In this document: piece by piece, positions 9,027 through 17,764 of the stretch
Numbering within the stretch: the first letter of the stretch is position 1
Layout: each line of letters starts with the position of its first letter
Assembly (NCBI GenBank): GCA_040255575.1
Contig: JBDZVF010000004.1
Span: 1-36,815 of the forward strand
Source: JADGHX01 sp040255575
GTDB lineage: Bacteria > Pseudomonadota > Gammaproteobacteria > Steroidobacterales > Steroidobacteraceae
Length of the DNA: 36,815 nucleotides
Direction: 5' to 3'
Notes under the pieces: generated by a model
The model's database searches: none
What the model saw: only the letters and a program-made list of their open reading frames with translations
What the model was told of the DNA's origin: nothing
Made by a program: the position numbers and the translations under genes

Positions 9027-10493
9027 TCAGAGATCCTTGGCGTCCACCCAGGTGCCATGCACGGCGCTGCGCAGTCGCATGGGCACCTTGATGCGCGCCA
9101 CCGGCCCCTTCTCGATGTGCTGCGCCTCGACGATCCAGACCTCGGCGAGGTTCTCCGCGTGCTGATCCACCACGAACGCCAGCCACCCTTCATGGCCCGC
9201 CTTCGATGAGGGAATGTGCACGTGTTCCTGCATCGTGGCCGTCTGGCCGACGGCGAGCGTCTTCGCGCGCCCGCTCTTCACTTCGAGCCGCACCAGCTCG
9301 TTGAACCCCGCCCCGACCGGGCCGCTGAGAATCGGCGGCGCGAGCTGCGGATTGAAGCGCGCGAGGTAGGCGACGCTGTAGTCACGCATCATGTCCGGGG
9401 TGGCCGTGCGCGGCATGTCCGCACTGTCGGTCAGCTTCTGGCGGCTGAACTCGTCCCCCGGCTTTGAGAGATCGAATGTCCAGCGCTCGACGCTGCCTTC
9501 GAGCTGGTCCGGCGTGATCGTCATGCCCGCGGCGTCGCGGATGAAGCCGAAGACCGGCACGTTCGAGACACACAGGTCCATGTGGACCTTGGAGCCTTCC
9601 GTGTACGAGTTGACGATGTGGAACACGGAACACGCCGGCCCGCGGAACCAGCGCAGCTTGTCGACGGAAGCATCGCGCGGCATGACACCGACGAAGGTTT
9701 CCTTGCTCGCGTCCCAGCTCCAGTGCGGCCCGCCGGATTTGATGCGCGCGAGGTCCGCCGCAATCGGAAAGCCCGGGAAAATCGCATGCTCTTTGGTCAC
9801 GGCAAAGTCGTGCATCAGCGCGCAGTAGGGGACTTTCAGCCAATCCTCGCGCACCAGCTCACCGTTCTTGTTCGCCACGCAGTACGCGACATCGGTGCTC
9901 GCGAGCCCGCTCGCTTCGTAGCCGAAGAAATACAGCTCACCCGTCTCGGGATCGAAGCGCGGATGCGCGGTCATCGTCTGGCTGCGCAGACGGCCGTCGT
10001 AATCGTGCTCGCCCACTGTCTCGAGCGTGCGTGGGTTCACCTCCCACGCCTTGCTGTCTTCCTTCGTGGCGAGCAGCTTGCCGGCATGGAACACCGGAGT
10101 GGTGTTGGCGGCGCCGCGGCTGTTGCCCTTGCCGATGCCGGTGTTGCGCCCCTGGACGCTGGGATCATCGGTGTACGGGTTGCGATAGAGACCATACAAC
10201 CCGCGGCGCGCGGCGCGCTCGTTCTTCCACCGATCCGTCTGCACGTAGCGGATCTTGTAGTCGACGTGGCCGCCTTTCGTGAACACGAAGGCGCTGACCA
10301 TGCCGTCACCGCTGAGGAAGGTGTCATGCCCGAGCATCGGCGGGAACTGCGGATCGGGGACCGAGCGGAACCAGGTCCCCTCGATTTCCGCTGGAATGGT
10401 GCCTTCGACCACGAGATCGTAGATATCGCATTCGATGCGGGAGGGGGCGTTGTGCCCGATGAAGTCGGGTGTGTTCGGAAAGTTTGTGCTCAT
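9027..10493 (-). CDS. Carotenoid/lignostilbene dioxygenase family protein (RPE65 family)
   Basis: 488 residues, cytoplasmic seven-bladed propeller with a non-haem Fe(II) held by four His. All four are visible: His177 (MTAHPRF), His228 (LMHDFAV), His292 (VFHIVNSY) and His479 (AVHGTWV). The family cleaves an alkene bond with O2. Lys144 in LLATKED sits where stilbene-cleaving members have the Lys that contacts the phenol, and Tyr103/Tyr107 (YRNPYTDDP) lie in the region of the partner Tyr; this favours a stilbenoid-type phenol over a carotenoid (inference). Such enzymes give two aromatic aldehydes, e.g. vanillin from lignostilbene. The gene starts 10 bases after the quinohemoprotein gene and ends at a strong terminator, so the two form one transcription unit. 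Confidence 0.88.
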   Translation of the reverse strand: MSTNFPNTPDFIGHNAPSRIECDIYDLVVEGTIPAEIEGTWFRSVPDPQFPPMLGHDTFLSGDGMVSAFVFTKGGHVDYKIRYVQTDRWKNERAARRGLYGLYRNPYTDDPSVQGRNTGIGKGNSRGAANTTPVFHAGKLLATKEDSKAWEVNPRTLETVGEHDYDGRLRSQTMTAHPRFDPETGELYFFGYEASGLASTDVAYCVANKNGELVREDWLKVPYCALMHDFAVTKEHAIFPGFPIAADLARIKSGGPHWSWDASKETFVGVMPRDASVDKLRWFRGPACSVFHIVNSYTEGSKVHMDLCVSNVPVFGFIRDAAGMTITPDQLEGSVERWTFDLSKPGDEFSRQKLTDSADMPRTATPDMMRDYSVAYLARFNPQLAPPILSGPVGAGFNELVRLEVKSGRAKTLAVGQTATMQEHVHIPSSKAGHEGWLAFVVDQHAENLAEVWIVEAQHIEKGPVARIKVPMRLRSAVHGTWVDAKDL

Positions 10494-10503
10494 ATCAGGT
10501 TGC

Positions 10504-12651
10504 TCAGTAAGCGTGGCCGCCGGTTCCCCAGTCTTCGTTAGCGCGAGAGATGATGTACGCGTGGATGGCTTCGACCTCGTCGGGCTTCAGCAGGTTGGCA
10601 AAGCTCGCCATGCCTTTTTCCGTGCGCGTGCCCTTGAGGACGATGTCATTGAATTGCGCGTGTGTTTCACGCGTCATCTGCCGCAGGTCCTTCACGCCGC
10701 CCACCGCCATCTGCCCGTGGCATTGGGCGCAGGTGTTGGCAAACAGAACGGCCCCGCGACGAACGACTTCTTCACTGGCCCGCAACGGGGGCGGGTCCGG
10801 AATGGGGGGCGCATCGGCAAGCGGAGGCAGCTGTGCCTTGCCGCCCAACTTGAACACCAGCAGTCGTCCGGAAGCACGGTTCTGCTGCGTGCCGATGCCG
10901 CGCTCGACCTGAGCGGCGCCGCCGCCCCAGCCGGCGTTCACAGCGATGTACTGTTCTCCGTTTGCCGTAAAGGTGATCGGCCCGGCCACCGGTGCGGTCT
11001 GCACGGGCATTTCCCAGAGTTGCTTGCCGTCGGTCGCGCGGAAGATCGCGAAGGTCTGACGCGTGGTGCCTTCGATCACGAGATTGCCGGCGGTGGTCAG
11101 CACGCCGCCATTGCCATGGCGGGGCAGAGGCACGCGCCACTGCTCTTTCTGTGTGACGGGGTTCCAAGCGACGAGCCAGGCTTTTTCCTTGCCCTCGGCC
11201 TGCTTCTGGAGCGCGATGCGCTTCTTCAGTGTCTCACCCGTGTAGCCGCCCCAGCCGGAGTTCGAGCGGAACATCTTCGGCTCGAAGTTGGGGTCGGCCG
11301 CGAGCACGATCCAATGCTCGTACGCCGGGAAATAGGCGAGCTTCGTCTCCGGGCTGAACGCCATCGGGAACCAGTTGTGTCCACCGCCTGGTCCCGGCGT
11401 GATGAGCGCGGGCTCCGTGGTGTAACGGGCGGCGGGATTCTCGACGGGCCGACCGGTCTTCAGGTCGATGTGGCTCGCCCAGTTCACCGCGGTGTACTTC
11501 TCGGCGGACAGGAGCTCGCCCGTCTTGCGATCGAGCACGTAGAAGAACCCGCTCTTCGGCGCCTGCATGATGACTTCGCGCATGCGCCCGTCGATCTCGA
11601 GGTCCGCCAGCACGAGGGACTGCACGCAGTCGTAATCCCATTCTTCGGCGGGCACCACCTGATAGTGCCAGGCGTACTCGCCCGTATCGGCGTGCACGGC
11701 GACGATGGAACAGAGGAACAGGTTGTCGCCGCCGCCGGGGCTGCGCAGCTTGTGCACGATGGGCGCGCCGTTGCCCGTGCCGAAATAAACGAGCTTCAGC
11801 TTCGGGTCGTAGCTGATCGCGTCCCAGGCGCTGCCGCCGCCGCCGAGCTTCCACCACTCGCCGGTCCAGGTCTTCGCCGCCATCGGCATCACCGAGTCGG
11901 AGGCCTCGCCATCGGGACCCTTCGAGGGATCACCGGGCACGATGTAGAACTTCCAGAGCTTCTTGCCGGTGTCTGCGTCGTACGCCGCCACGAACGCGCG
12001 CACGCCGTAGTCACCGCCGCCGTTCCCGATGACAACCTTGCCGTCGAACACGCGCGGCGCTCCGGTGATGGAGTAGGGCCAGTTCTTGTCGAACGTCTCC
12101 GTGGTCCACACGGGCGTGCCTGTCTTTGCATCGAGTGCGATCAGGCGGCCATCGAGCGTGCCGATGATGATCTTGCCCTTCCATGCGGCGAGCCCGCGCG
12201 ACACCGGCTCACAGCATGCGTAGCGCCCCCACTCACGAGGCACTTTCGGATCGTATGTCCACAGCAATTTGCCGGTAGCGGCATCGTGCGCGTAGGTGAT
12301 GTTCCATGCGCTGGTGTTGTAGAGCACGCCGTCGATTGCGAGCGGCGTCGCTTCGACTCCACGGAACGTGTCGAGGTCCGCGAACCACGCAAGACCGAGC
12401 TCGCTCACGTTGTGCTCGTTGATCTGCTTCAACGGGCTGTAGCGCTGGGCCGTGTAGTCGCGACCGTCTGTCATCCATTGACCGGGCTCGTTGTCGGCGT
12501 TCAGCAGTCGCGTGTGATCCACGTTCGCCGGGGTCGCGACAGCGGCATCTTCCGCCGCACCGGGCGAAGAGGCAGCGTTGCACCCCGCAAGCGCGAGCGC
12601 GATGGAGAGACTGGCCGCGAGGCCCGCGAATCGCAGGAAAATCGTGAGCAT
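10504..12651 (-). CDS. PQQ-dependent quinohemoprotein alcohol dehydrogenase, lipoprotein
   Basis: 715 residues from ATG 12651. The N-terminus MLTIFLRFAGLAASLSIALALAGC is a lipoprotein signal with Cys24 as lipid site; a TTG/ATG start up to 60 bases upstream would spoil it. The eight-bladed PQQ domain shows the W-motifs (TGKLLWTYD, TGTPVWTTE, TGKKLWKFY) and the vicinal disulfide Cys146-Cys147 (YACCEP). The catalytic region reads AEEWDYD: Asp339 is the base and Asp341, two residues on, is the extra Asp found in lanthanide-binding relatives (XoxF, PedH) where Ca enzymes have Ala, Ser or Thr. A C-terminal cytochrome c domain has CAQCH (Cys641, Cys644, His645) and axial Met681 (KGMASF). It oxidises an alcohol or aldehyde in the periplasm; its pairing with the lignostilbene-type gene suggests an aromatic substrate. 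Confidence 0.92.
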   Translation of the reverse strand: MLTIFLRFAGLAASLSIALALAGCNAASSPGAAEDAAVATPANVDHTRLLNADNEPGQWMTDGRDYTAQRYSPLKQINEHNVSELGLAWFADLDTFRGVEATPLAIDGVLYNTSAWNITYAHDAATGKLLWTYDPKVPREWGRYACCEPVSRGLAAWKGKIIIGTLDGRLIALDAKTGTPVWTTETFDKNWPYSITGAPRVFDGKVVIGNGGGDYGVRAFVAAYDADTGKKLWKFYIVPGDPSKGPDGEASDSVMPMAAKTWTGEWWKLGGGGSAWDAISYDPKLKLVYFGTGNGAPIVHKLRSPGGGDNLFLCSIVAVHADTGEYAWHYQVVPAEEWDYDCVQSLVLADLEIDGRMREVIMQAPKSGFFYVLDRKTGELLSAEKYTAVNWASHIDLKTGRPVENPAARYTTEPALITPGPGGGHNWFPMAFSPETKLAYFPAYEHWIVLAADPNFEPKMFRSNSGWGGYTGETLKKRIALQKQAEGKEKAWLVAWNPVTQKEQWRVPLPRHGNGGVLTTAGNLVIEGTTRQTFAIFRATDGKQLWEMPVQTAPVAGPITFTANGEQYIAVNAGWGGGAAQVERGIGTQQNRASGRLLVFKLGGKAQLPPLADAPPIPDPPPLRASEEVVRRGAVLFANTCAQCHGQMAVGGVKDLRQMTRETHAQFNDIVLKGTRTEKGMASFANLLKPDEVEAIHAYIISRANEDWGTGGHAY

Positions 12652-12871
12652 GGGAATCGCAGATCCTGGAATAGGAGTGGGAGCCTGCATGGCCTGCCGG
12701 AGCTTCGTCAATCAAAGGCTGCGGCACTTCCACGAGAGTCAATTTCCGGGTGGCCCACGGTCAAGCGCGGGGTGCGTTTGCATCTATGCTCCGGACGAAA
12801 GCACAGGCACAGTGTGCCTGCGCGGGCCGGTCTCTTAGGATACGGCCCATCCGGATAGAGGGGGCCTCCAG

Positions 12872-13828
12872 GTGAAACTTCCGTACGCGGCGGCATCGAT
12901 CGCCGGCACCGCTTTGCTTGCGGCCTGCGCCGCAATCGCGGCATCTCAACGTCCCGCGGTCGATGTGCTCATCGATGACACGGCTGTGTACCCCGAGAGC
13001 ATCACGTCGATGAGCGATGGCACGCTCATCAACGGCAGCGTGAAGGGCATCGTCTATCGCGCGAAAGGCAAGGAGACCAAGGCAACTCCATGGATTCGCT
13101 CCACCCCGGAGAACGGCATGCTTTCTGTGCTCGGTGTGTTGGCGGATGAGCCCGCTCAGACACTCTGGCTCTGCTCGGCCGCGATGCCCGTGCCCGGTGC
13201 GCCGCCTGCGGCGGGAAAGGCGTCATCGCTGATGGCGTTCGACCTGCATTCGGGGCAGCCGAAGGCTGCGTATCCGCTGCCGCCACCCACCTCCGCCTGT
13301 AACGACATCGCGATCGACTCGGACGGAACGGCATACGCCACCGACACGCCCAACGGCCGCATTTTCACGCTGGCCAAAGGTGCAAAGTCGCTGGAGCTGT
13401 TCGCTCAGGATGACAAGCTGAAGGGCGTTGACGGCATCGCGTTCAGTGGTGACGGCACGCTGTATGTGAACATCGTCTCGCGCGGCGCACTCGTGCGCGT
13501 CGATCGCAAGGCCGACAAGCGTTTCGCGGGGCTCACCGAGCTCACGCTCTCCGAGCCGGTGAAGGGCCCTGACGGGTTCCGGCCGATCGCCGGCAATCGC
13601 TTCCTGCTCGCAGAGGGCACCGGCGGACGCATCGACGAAGTCACGATCGAGGGCGACCAGGCGCAGATCAAAGTGCTGCGCGAGGGCATGAACTCACCGC
13701 CCGGTGTCACGCTCGTCGGCGACACGGCCTTCGCGGTCGAAGGCAAGATCGGCTATCTCATGGATCCGAAGCTTCGCGGCCAGGATCCCGGCGCCTTCAA
13801 GGCGTACGCCATTCCGCTTTCCAGATAA
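12872..13828 (+). CDS. SMP-30/gluconolactonase-like beta-propeller lipoprotein
   Basis: 318 residues. The signal peptide ends in a lipobox, LLAAC with Cys19. The body is a six-bladed propeller of SMP-30 or strictosidine synthase type: YPESITSMSDGTLINGSVKGIVYR, NDIAIDSDGTAYATDTPNGRIFTL, VDGIAFSGDGTLYVNIVSRGALVRV, KGPDGFRPIAGNRFLLAEG and SPPGVTLVGDTAFAVEGKIGYL. The Asn/Asp pattern (NDIAIDSDG, GPDGF) fits the metal site of SMP-30 lactonases. A secreted lactonase is plausible but unproven. Start is GTG 12872. Three bases separate it from the next gene, so it is co-transcribed with the two-module secreted protein. Divergent from the quinohemoprotein gene. Confidence 0.78.
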   Translation: MKLPYAAASIAGTALLAACAAIAASQRPAVDVLIDDTAVYPESITSMSDGTLINGSVKGIVYRAKGKETKATPWIRSTPENGMLSVLGVLADEPAQTLWLCSAAMPVPGAPPAAGKASSLMAFDLHSGQPKAAYPLPPPTSACNDIAIDSDGTAYATDTPNGRIFTLAKGAKSLELFAQDDKLKGVDGIAFSGDGTLYVNIVSRGALVRVDRKADKRFAGLTELTLSEPVKGPDGFRPIAGNRFLLAEGTGGRIDEVTIEGDQAQIKVLREGMNSPPGVTLVGDTAFAVEGKIGYLMDPKLRGQDPGAFKAYAIPLSR

Positions 13829-13831
13829 ATC

Positions 13832-15736
13832 ATGAGACATCGAATGCGCACACTCTCCACCGTTCTCGCCGGCGTCTTCGCCGCTACCGCGATGTCTTCC
13901 CAGGCCTTTGCCCAGGCACCGGGGGAACCAAGCGCCGTCATTGCGATGGACTGCGATTACAAATGCCTCACGGGCTTCGTGCACGGTTACATGGATGCGC
14001 TCGCGAAGCGCGATCCCACCCGCGTGCGCATCGCCTCGAATGCCCGCTTCACCGAGAACAACGTGGAGCTGTCGCTCGGCCATGAAGGCCTGTGGGCGAC
14101 GGTCTCCGGCGTTGCAAAGGATGCGCTCGTTGCCGCCGATGTGACGACAGGCATGGGCGCATGGATCGGCACCGTCGAGGAGAACGGCGAGCCGGCCTAC
14201 TACGGCATGCGCATTCGTGTGCAGGACAAAGAGATCACCGAGGTCGAGACGATCGCCGTCCGCAAAGCGGGTCTGCCGCTGCCGTTCGGTGACGTGAAGA
14301 AGGTCGTCCACGATCCGGCGTTCAACGAGGTGCTGCCGCCAGAACAGCGCGTTCCCCGCGAGCGCCTGCATGCCGTGGCCGACAGCTACTTCAACACGGT
14401 GGAGCTCAACGACGGCATCGTGTTCGCGCCGTTCGATCCGGACTGCGCGCGCCTGGAGAACGGCATTCTCACGACCGCGGCGGGCGCCGGCTCGGCGGGC
14501 GACATCTCCGCGGGCTGCGAAAACCAGTTCAAGCTCGGCATCTACCGGATCAACAAGCGCATCCGCGAGCGTACCTACCGGCTCATCGACGAGGAACGCG
14601 GCGTCGTCGTCGCGACGGGCTTCTTCGATCACGCGAACTACTTCGACCGCTACAAGACGACGGACGGCCGGGAGCTCAAGACAGCCTTGAAATGGCCGAA
14701 CTCGATCTCGCTCGTCGAGGCCTTCAAGATCCGCAACGGCAGGATCTACCGCATCGAGGCCATCTTCACCTACGTGCCGTATTTCATGCACTCGCCGTTC
14801 TACGAGCACGGCGAAGTGGCGCGCCCCGTGAGCGTGGTTGAGACGCACAACCCGAAGGCGAAGGCGTGTGACAGGAAGTGCCTCATCGGCATTGCCGACA
14901 CGTACACCACTGCGATGGTCACGCAGAAACCCGACATGGTGCCCTGGGCGCCCAGGGTGCGCTTCACCGAGAACAGCGTGCCGATGATGATCGGCGATGC
15001 GCTCTGGGGCTCGAGCCGCAAGAAGTCATCGACACCGCTCTACGTCACCGACGTGGCGACCGGGAATGTCGTCTGGTACGGCGTGGTGCATGAGCACGAT
15101 CAACCGTCCTACCTCGCTGTTCGTCTCAAGGTTCAGGACGGGCGCATCAGCGAAGTGGAGAGTGCCGTCAGCCGCAAGCAGTGGCCCGGTCCCTTCGCGG
15201 ATGCGGAAGCCTTCAAGCTCGACCCGCTGCTGGATCAGGTGCTGCCACCGGCCCTGCGGCAGTCTCGTGAGCGGATGGAAGACCTCGTCGAGGGCTACTA
15301 CAGCACCAAGCAGCGCAACGACGGCACGATCTTCACCCAGTTCGACGATGCCTGCCTGCGCCGGGACAACGGGCTCGATGTGACGGACGGCGTTGGCAGC
15401 GCGGCGGTCATTGCGCCCGCGAAGAGCACTGGCGTGAAGGGTTGCGAAGCCCAATTCAAGCTCGGTCTCTACAAACCGGTAGATCGGGTGAGATCACGCC
15501 GCATCCTCGCGGTCGACGAGGAGCGCGGCCTCGTGGTCGCCGACGCGTTCTCCGATTTCGGGCTGGAGAAGCCGCGATATACGACCACAGACGGCACGAT
15601 CCGCGAGACTCAGGAGAAGTCGCCGAGCGCCCGCGAGGCGATCGACATCTTCAAGATCCGGAACGGCAAGATCGTGCGGGTCGAGTCGGTATCCGTTGTG
15701 CAGCCGTACGGAATGCGCTCGCCGTGGGAGCCGTGA
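13832..15736 (+). CDS. Secreted two-module protein of unknown family (tandem ~290-aa modules)
   Basis: 634 residues with Sec signal peptide MRHRMRTLSTVLAGVFAATA, cleaved near AFAQ-A (about residue 28). Two homologous modules follow: residues about 41-322 and 346-631. Shared landmarks in order are CDxxC (Cys41/45; Cys346/350), a helix, RFTEN (72-76; 377-381), a DVxTG strand, a VQDxxIxEVE strand, EVLPP/QVLPP, RERL/RERM, NDGxxF, FDxxC (Cys205; Cys508), a GCExQFKLGxY stretch (Cys229; Cys538), DEERGxVVA, TTDG, FKIRNGxI and a final SPF/SPW. The four conserved Cys per module suggest two disulfides. The same module occurs once in the 326-residue protein at 28860. An NTF2/SnoaL-like fold with a DUF8021-type relationship is possible, low confidence. 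Function unknown. Confidence 0.8.
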   Translation: MRHRMRTLSTVLAGVFAATAMSSQAFAQAPGEPSAVIAMDCDYKCLTGFVHGYMDALAKRDPTRVRIASNARFTENNVELSLGHEGLWATVSGVAKDALVAADVTTGMGAWIGTVEENGEPAYYGMRIRVQDKEITEVETIAVRKAGLPLPFGDVKKVVHDPAFNEVLPPEQRVPRERLHAVADSYFNTVELNDGIVFAPFDPDCARLENGILTTAAGAGSAGDISAGCENQFKLGIYRINKRIRERTYRLIDEERGVVVATGFFDHANYFDRYKTTDGRELKTALKWPNSISLVEAFKIRNGRIYRIEAIFTYVPYFMHSPFYEHGEVARPVSVVETHNPKAKACDRKCLIGIADTYTTAMVTQKPDMVPWAPRVRFTENSVPMMIGDALWGSSRKKSSTPLYVTDVATGNVVWYGVVHEHDQPSYLAVRLKVQDGRISEVESAVSRKQWPGPFADAEAFKLDPLLDQVLPPALRQSRERMEDLVEGYYSTKQRNDGTIFTQFDDACLRRDNGLDVTDGVGSAAVIAPAKSTGVKGCEAQFKLGLYKPVDRVRSRRILAVDEERGLVVADAFSDFGLEKPRYTTTDGTIRETQEKSPSAREAIDIFKIRNGKIVRVESVSVVQPYGMRSPWEP

Positions 15737-15749
15737 GATACTGAGCGGG

Positions 15750-16370
15750 ATGGCTGCCCGCAAAACCGCCAGTAACACCAGGAAGAGTGGCTCGAAGACG
15801 CGTGCCCACGCGCGGCCGCGTCCCGAAGCGAACATGCGCTGGATGCCCGAAGTATCGAGCACCGGCGAGCTGTTCCTGCGCCGGCGGGAGATGCAGGGCA
15901 CGGGCAGCACGGGCCCCGGCAGCATGAATTACCCGTTCTCGCAGGGGCTCACGTTCGTCGCGCGCCGCTGGCGCAACCTGATGAACGAGGAGCTGCGCGC
16001 GGTCGGGCAGAGCCAGGCGCGCTGGGGCACTCTCTACTGGATCGCCGTTTTCGGCGACACCGTGAATCAGACCGAGCTCGCGGACCGCATCGGCGTCGAG
16101 CAGCCGACGCTGGGCCGTGTGTTGCGGGATCTCGAGGCCGAGGGGCTGATCGAGCGCGCCTCGGGCAGTGCGGACCGGCGTGCCAAGGTCATCCGGCTGA
16201 CGGCGGCCGCGAAGCCCGTCATGAAGCAGATCAACCGCATCCAGGAGTCGGTGCGGGCGCGCCTCCTGCGCGACATCGATCCGAAAGACCTCACGGTCTG
16301 CATGGCCGTGTTCGCGCAGATTCTCGCGAACATGGAAGAGCCTGCGCCACCCGTCACGCCGCAGGGCTGA
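15750..16370 (+). CDS. MarR family transcriptional regulator with basic N-terminal extension
   Basis: 206 residues from ATG 15750, 13 bases after the upstream stop. Residues 1-60 are an unusual Lys/Arg/Ser-rich extension (MAARKTASNTRKSGSKTRAH) before the MarR fold. The winged helix is clear at about 93-150: TLYWIAVFGDTVNQTELADRIGVEQPTLGRVLRDLEAEGLIERAS then ADRRAKVIRLT (the wing with the conserved DxRxK). A second start, ATG near residue 29 or 59, would drop the extension. MarR proteins often bind phenolic ligands; with the TauD/MFS pair convergent on the other side it may control that unit or its own operon. The 3' end overlaps the MFS gene by 17 bases. Confidence 0.87.
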   Translation: MAARKTASNTRKSGSKTRAHARPRPEANMRWMPEVSSTGELFLRRREMQGTGSTGPGSMNYPFSQGLTFVARRWRNLMNEELRAVGQSQARWGTLYWIAVFGDTVNQTELADRIGVEQPTLGRVLRDLEAEGLIERASGSADRRAKVIRLTAAAKPVMKQINRIQESVRARLLRDIDPKDLTVCMAVFAQILANMEEPAPPVTPQG

Positions 16371-17745
16371 TCCGACCCTTTCGCTCCAGGATCCCGATCG
16401 TCAGCATGCAGGCGAAGAAAACCGCCGGGCAAATCGCCAGCACGGCGAACGTGCGCTCGATCGGAATCTGCGAGGCCATGAGCCAGCCCCCGAGGTAAGG
16501 CGCGGCGATCGAGCCGAGCTTGCCCATCCCCGAAGCCCAGCCCGTGCCGAGCGCGCGATGGGTCGTCGGGTAGAACGTGCCCGTCATGCTGAACACGCCG
16601 TAGTGGCTGCCGCCGAGGAAGAGCATCAGGCACGCCATCAGCACGACGAATGTCGTCGACCCCACATTGCCGAAGCCCACGACCAGCAGGAACGGCACCG
16701 CGATGGCCGGCATGATCGCGAGGCTCACCGCGCCGATGCGATCGAGGAAGCGCATGAGCAGCACTCCGCCCACAGCGCCGCACAGGGAATTGAGAGACGT
16801 GCCGTAGGCCGACATTTCGCGGCTCAGCCCGATCCGCTCGAATACGAGTGGGCCCCAAGTCGTGAAGAAGTACGACACCATTGAGCTCGCTGCGTAGGCG
16901 ATCCAGAGCAGCGGCGTAACGAGACGAAGCGGGCCGCGGAATAGCGCAGCGGGCCCGCGCGATGCGCGATCCTGCGTGAGCTCTGGCTGCTGTCCCGAGA
17001 GCACGTAGATGGCGCCGGGCTGGTCGGCTTTCTCAGGCGCGAGCTTGCGGACGATGCGATTGATCCGGGCGTCCTGGTTCTTTTTCGTGGCGAGAAAGCG
17101 CAGCGATTCCGGAAGCGCGAAGTAGAGAAGGGCCACGGACAGGAGCGAGGCGCCGCCGCCGAAGATGAACACGGAAGGCCAGCCGAAACGCGGAATGAGC
17201 TCCACCGACAGCGGGCCGGAGCTGGCAACGCCGAGCCCGTAGCCCAGCATGATCAGCGTGACGGCGGTCGCGCGGAAGCGCCGCGGAACATATTCGATGG
17301 TCAACGCCCAGATCAGCGGTATGGCGCCCCCGAGCGCAAGGCCGTTGAGGAAGCGCAGGGCGATGAACTCCTGGTAGTTCCGCGTGAATGCGAGCCCGAT
17401 CGTGAGCGTGCCGAATATGGCGGAACACAGGATGATCGCGCTGCGCCGGCCGATTCGATCGCCGACGAAGCCGAACAGAAAGCCCCCGATCAGCGAGCCC
17501 GCGATACCGCTGCCGAACACGTGACTCATCATGGAGTCCGTGAATCCCAGCCGCTCGATGAGGTAGGGCGCGGCGAAGGCGACCACGTTCTGGTCGAAGC
17601 CGTCGAAGAAGGTGACGAGCCACGCCACCAGCATCATCCGGATGATGAAGCCGCCGAGTCGCTGCTGCTCGATGATGTGGCCGACGTCGATCTTCGGTGG
17701 CGCATACGCCGGCGTGGCCTCGGTGACGGCAGGAAGGGCGTTCAC
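16354..17745 (-). CDS. MFS transporter, AAHS (aromatic acid:H+ symporter) family
   Basis: 463 residues with 12 hydrophobic helices in two bundles of six. The first helix holds the AAHS motif FFDGFDQNVVAF (Asp48, Asp51), required for aromatic-acid uptake in PcaK and BenK relatives. The loop between TM2 and TM3 is GDRIGRR (95-101), the MFS signature. A cytoplasmic central loop follows PESLRFLATKK, and the second half ends with MASGMGKLGSIAAPYLGG. It likely imports an aromatic carboxylate across the inner membrane with protons. Start is GTG 17745, weak ribosome site. It lies 19 bases after the TfdA-like dioxygenase gene on the same strand, so the pair probably imports and oxidises one substrate. 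Confidence 0.92.
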   Translation of the reverse strand: MNALPAVTEATPAYAPPKIDVGHIIEQQRLGGFIIRMMLVAWLVTFFDGFDQNVVAFAAPYLIERLGFTDSMMSHVFGSGIAGSLIGGFLFGFVGDRIGRRSAIILCSAIFGTLTIGLAFTRNYQEFIALRFLNGLALGGAIPLIWALTIEYVPRRFRATAVTLIMLGYGLGVASSGPLSVELIPRFGWPSVFIFGGGASLLSVALLYFALPESLRFLATKKNQDARINRIVRKLAPEKADQPGAIYVLSGQQPELTQDRASRGPAALFRGPLRLVTPLLWIAYAASSMVSYFFTTWGPLVFERIGLSREMSAYGTSLNSLCGAVGGVLLMRFLDRIGAVSLAIMPAIAVPFLLVVGFGNVGSTTFVVLMACLMLFLGGSHYGVFSMTGTFYPTTHRALGTGWASGMGKLGSIAAPYLGGWLMASQIPIERTFAVLAICPAVFFACMLTIGILERKGRISPAA

Positions 17746-17764
17746 TGTGATCGGGGGAGGCCGG

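Noticed and set aside
10435..12858. 807-codon plus-strand open frame opposite the quinohemoprotein
   Set aside because: His/Arg/Val-rich antisense shadow with no recognisable domain.
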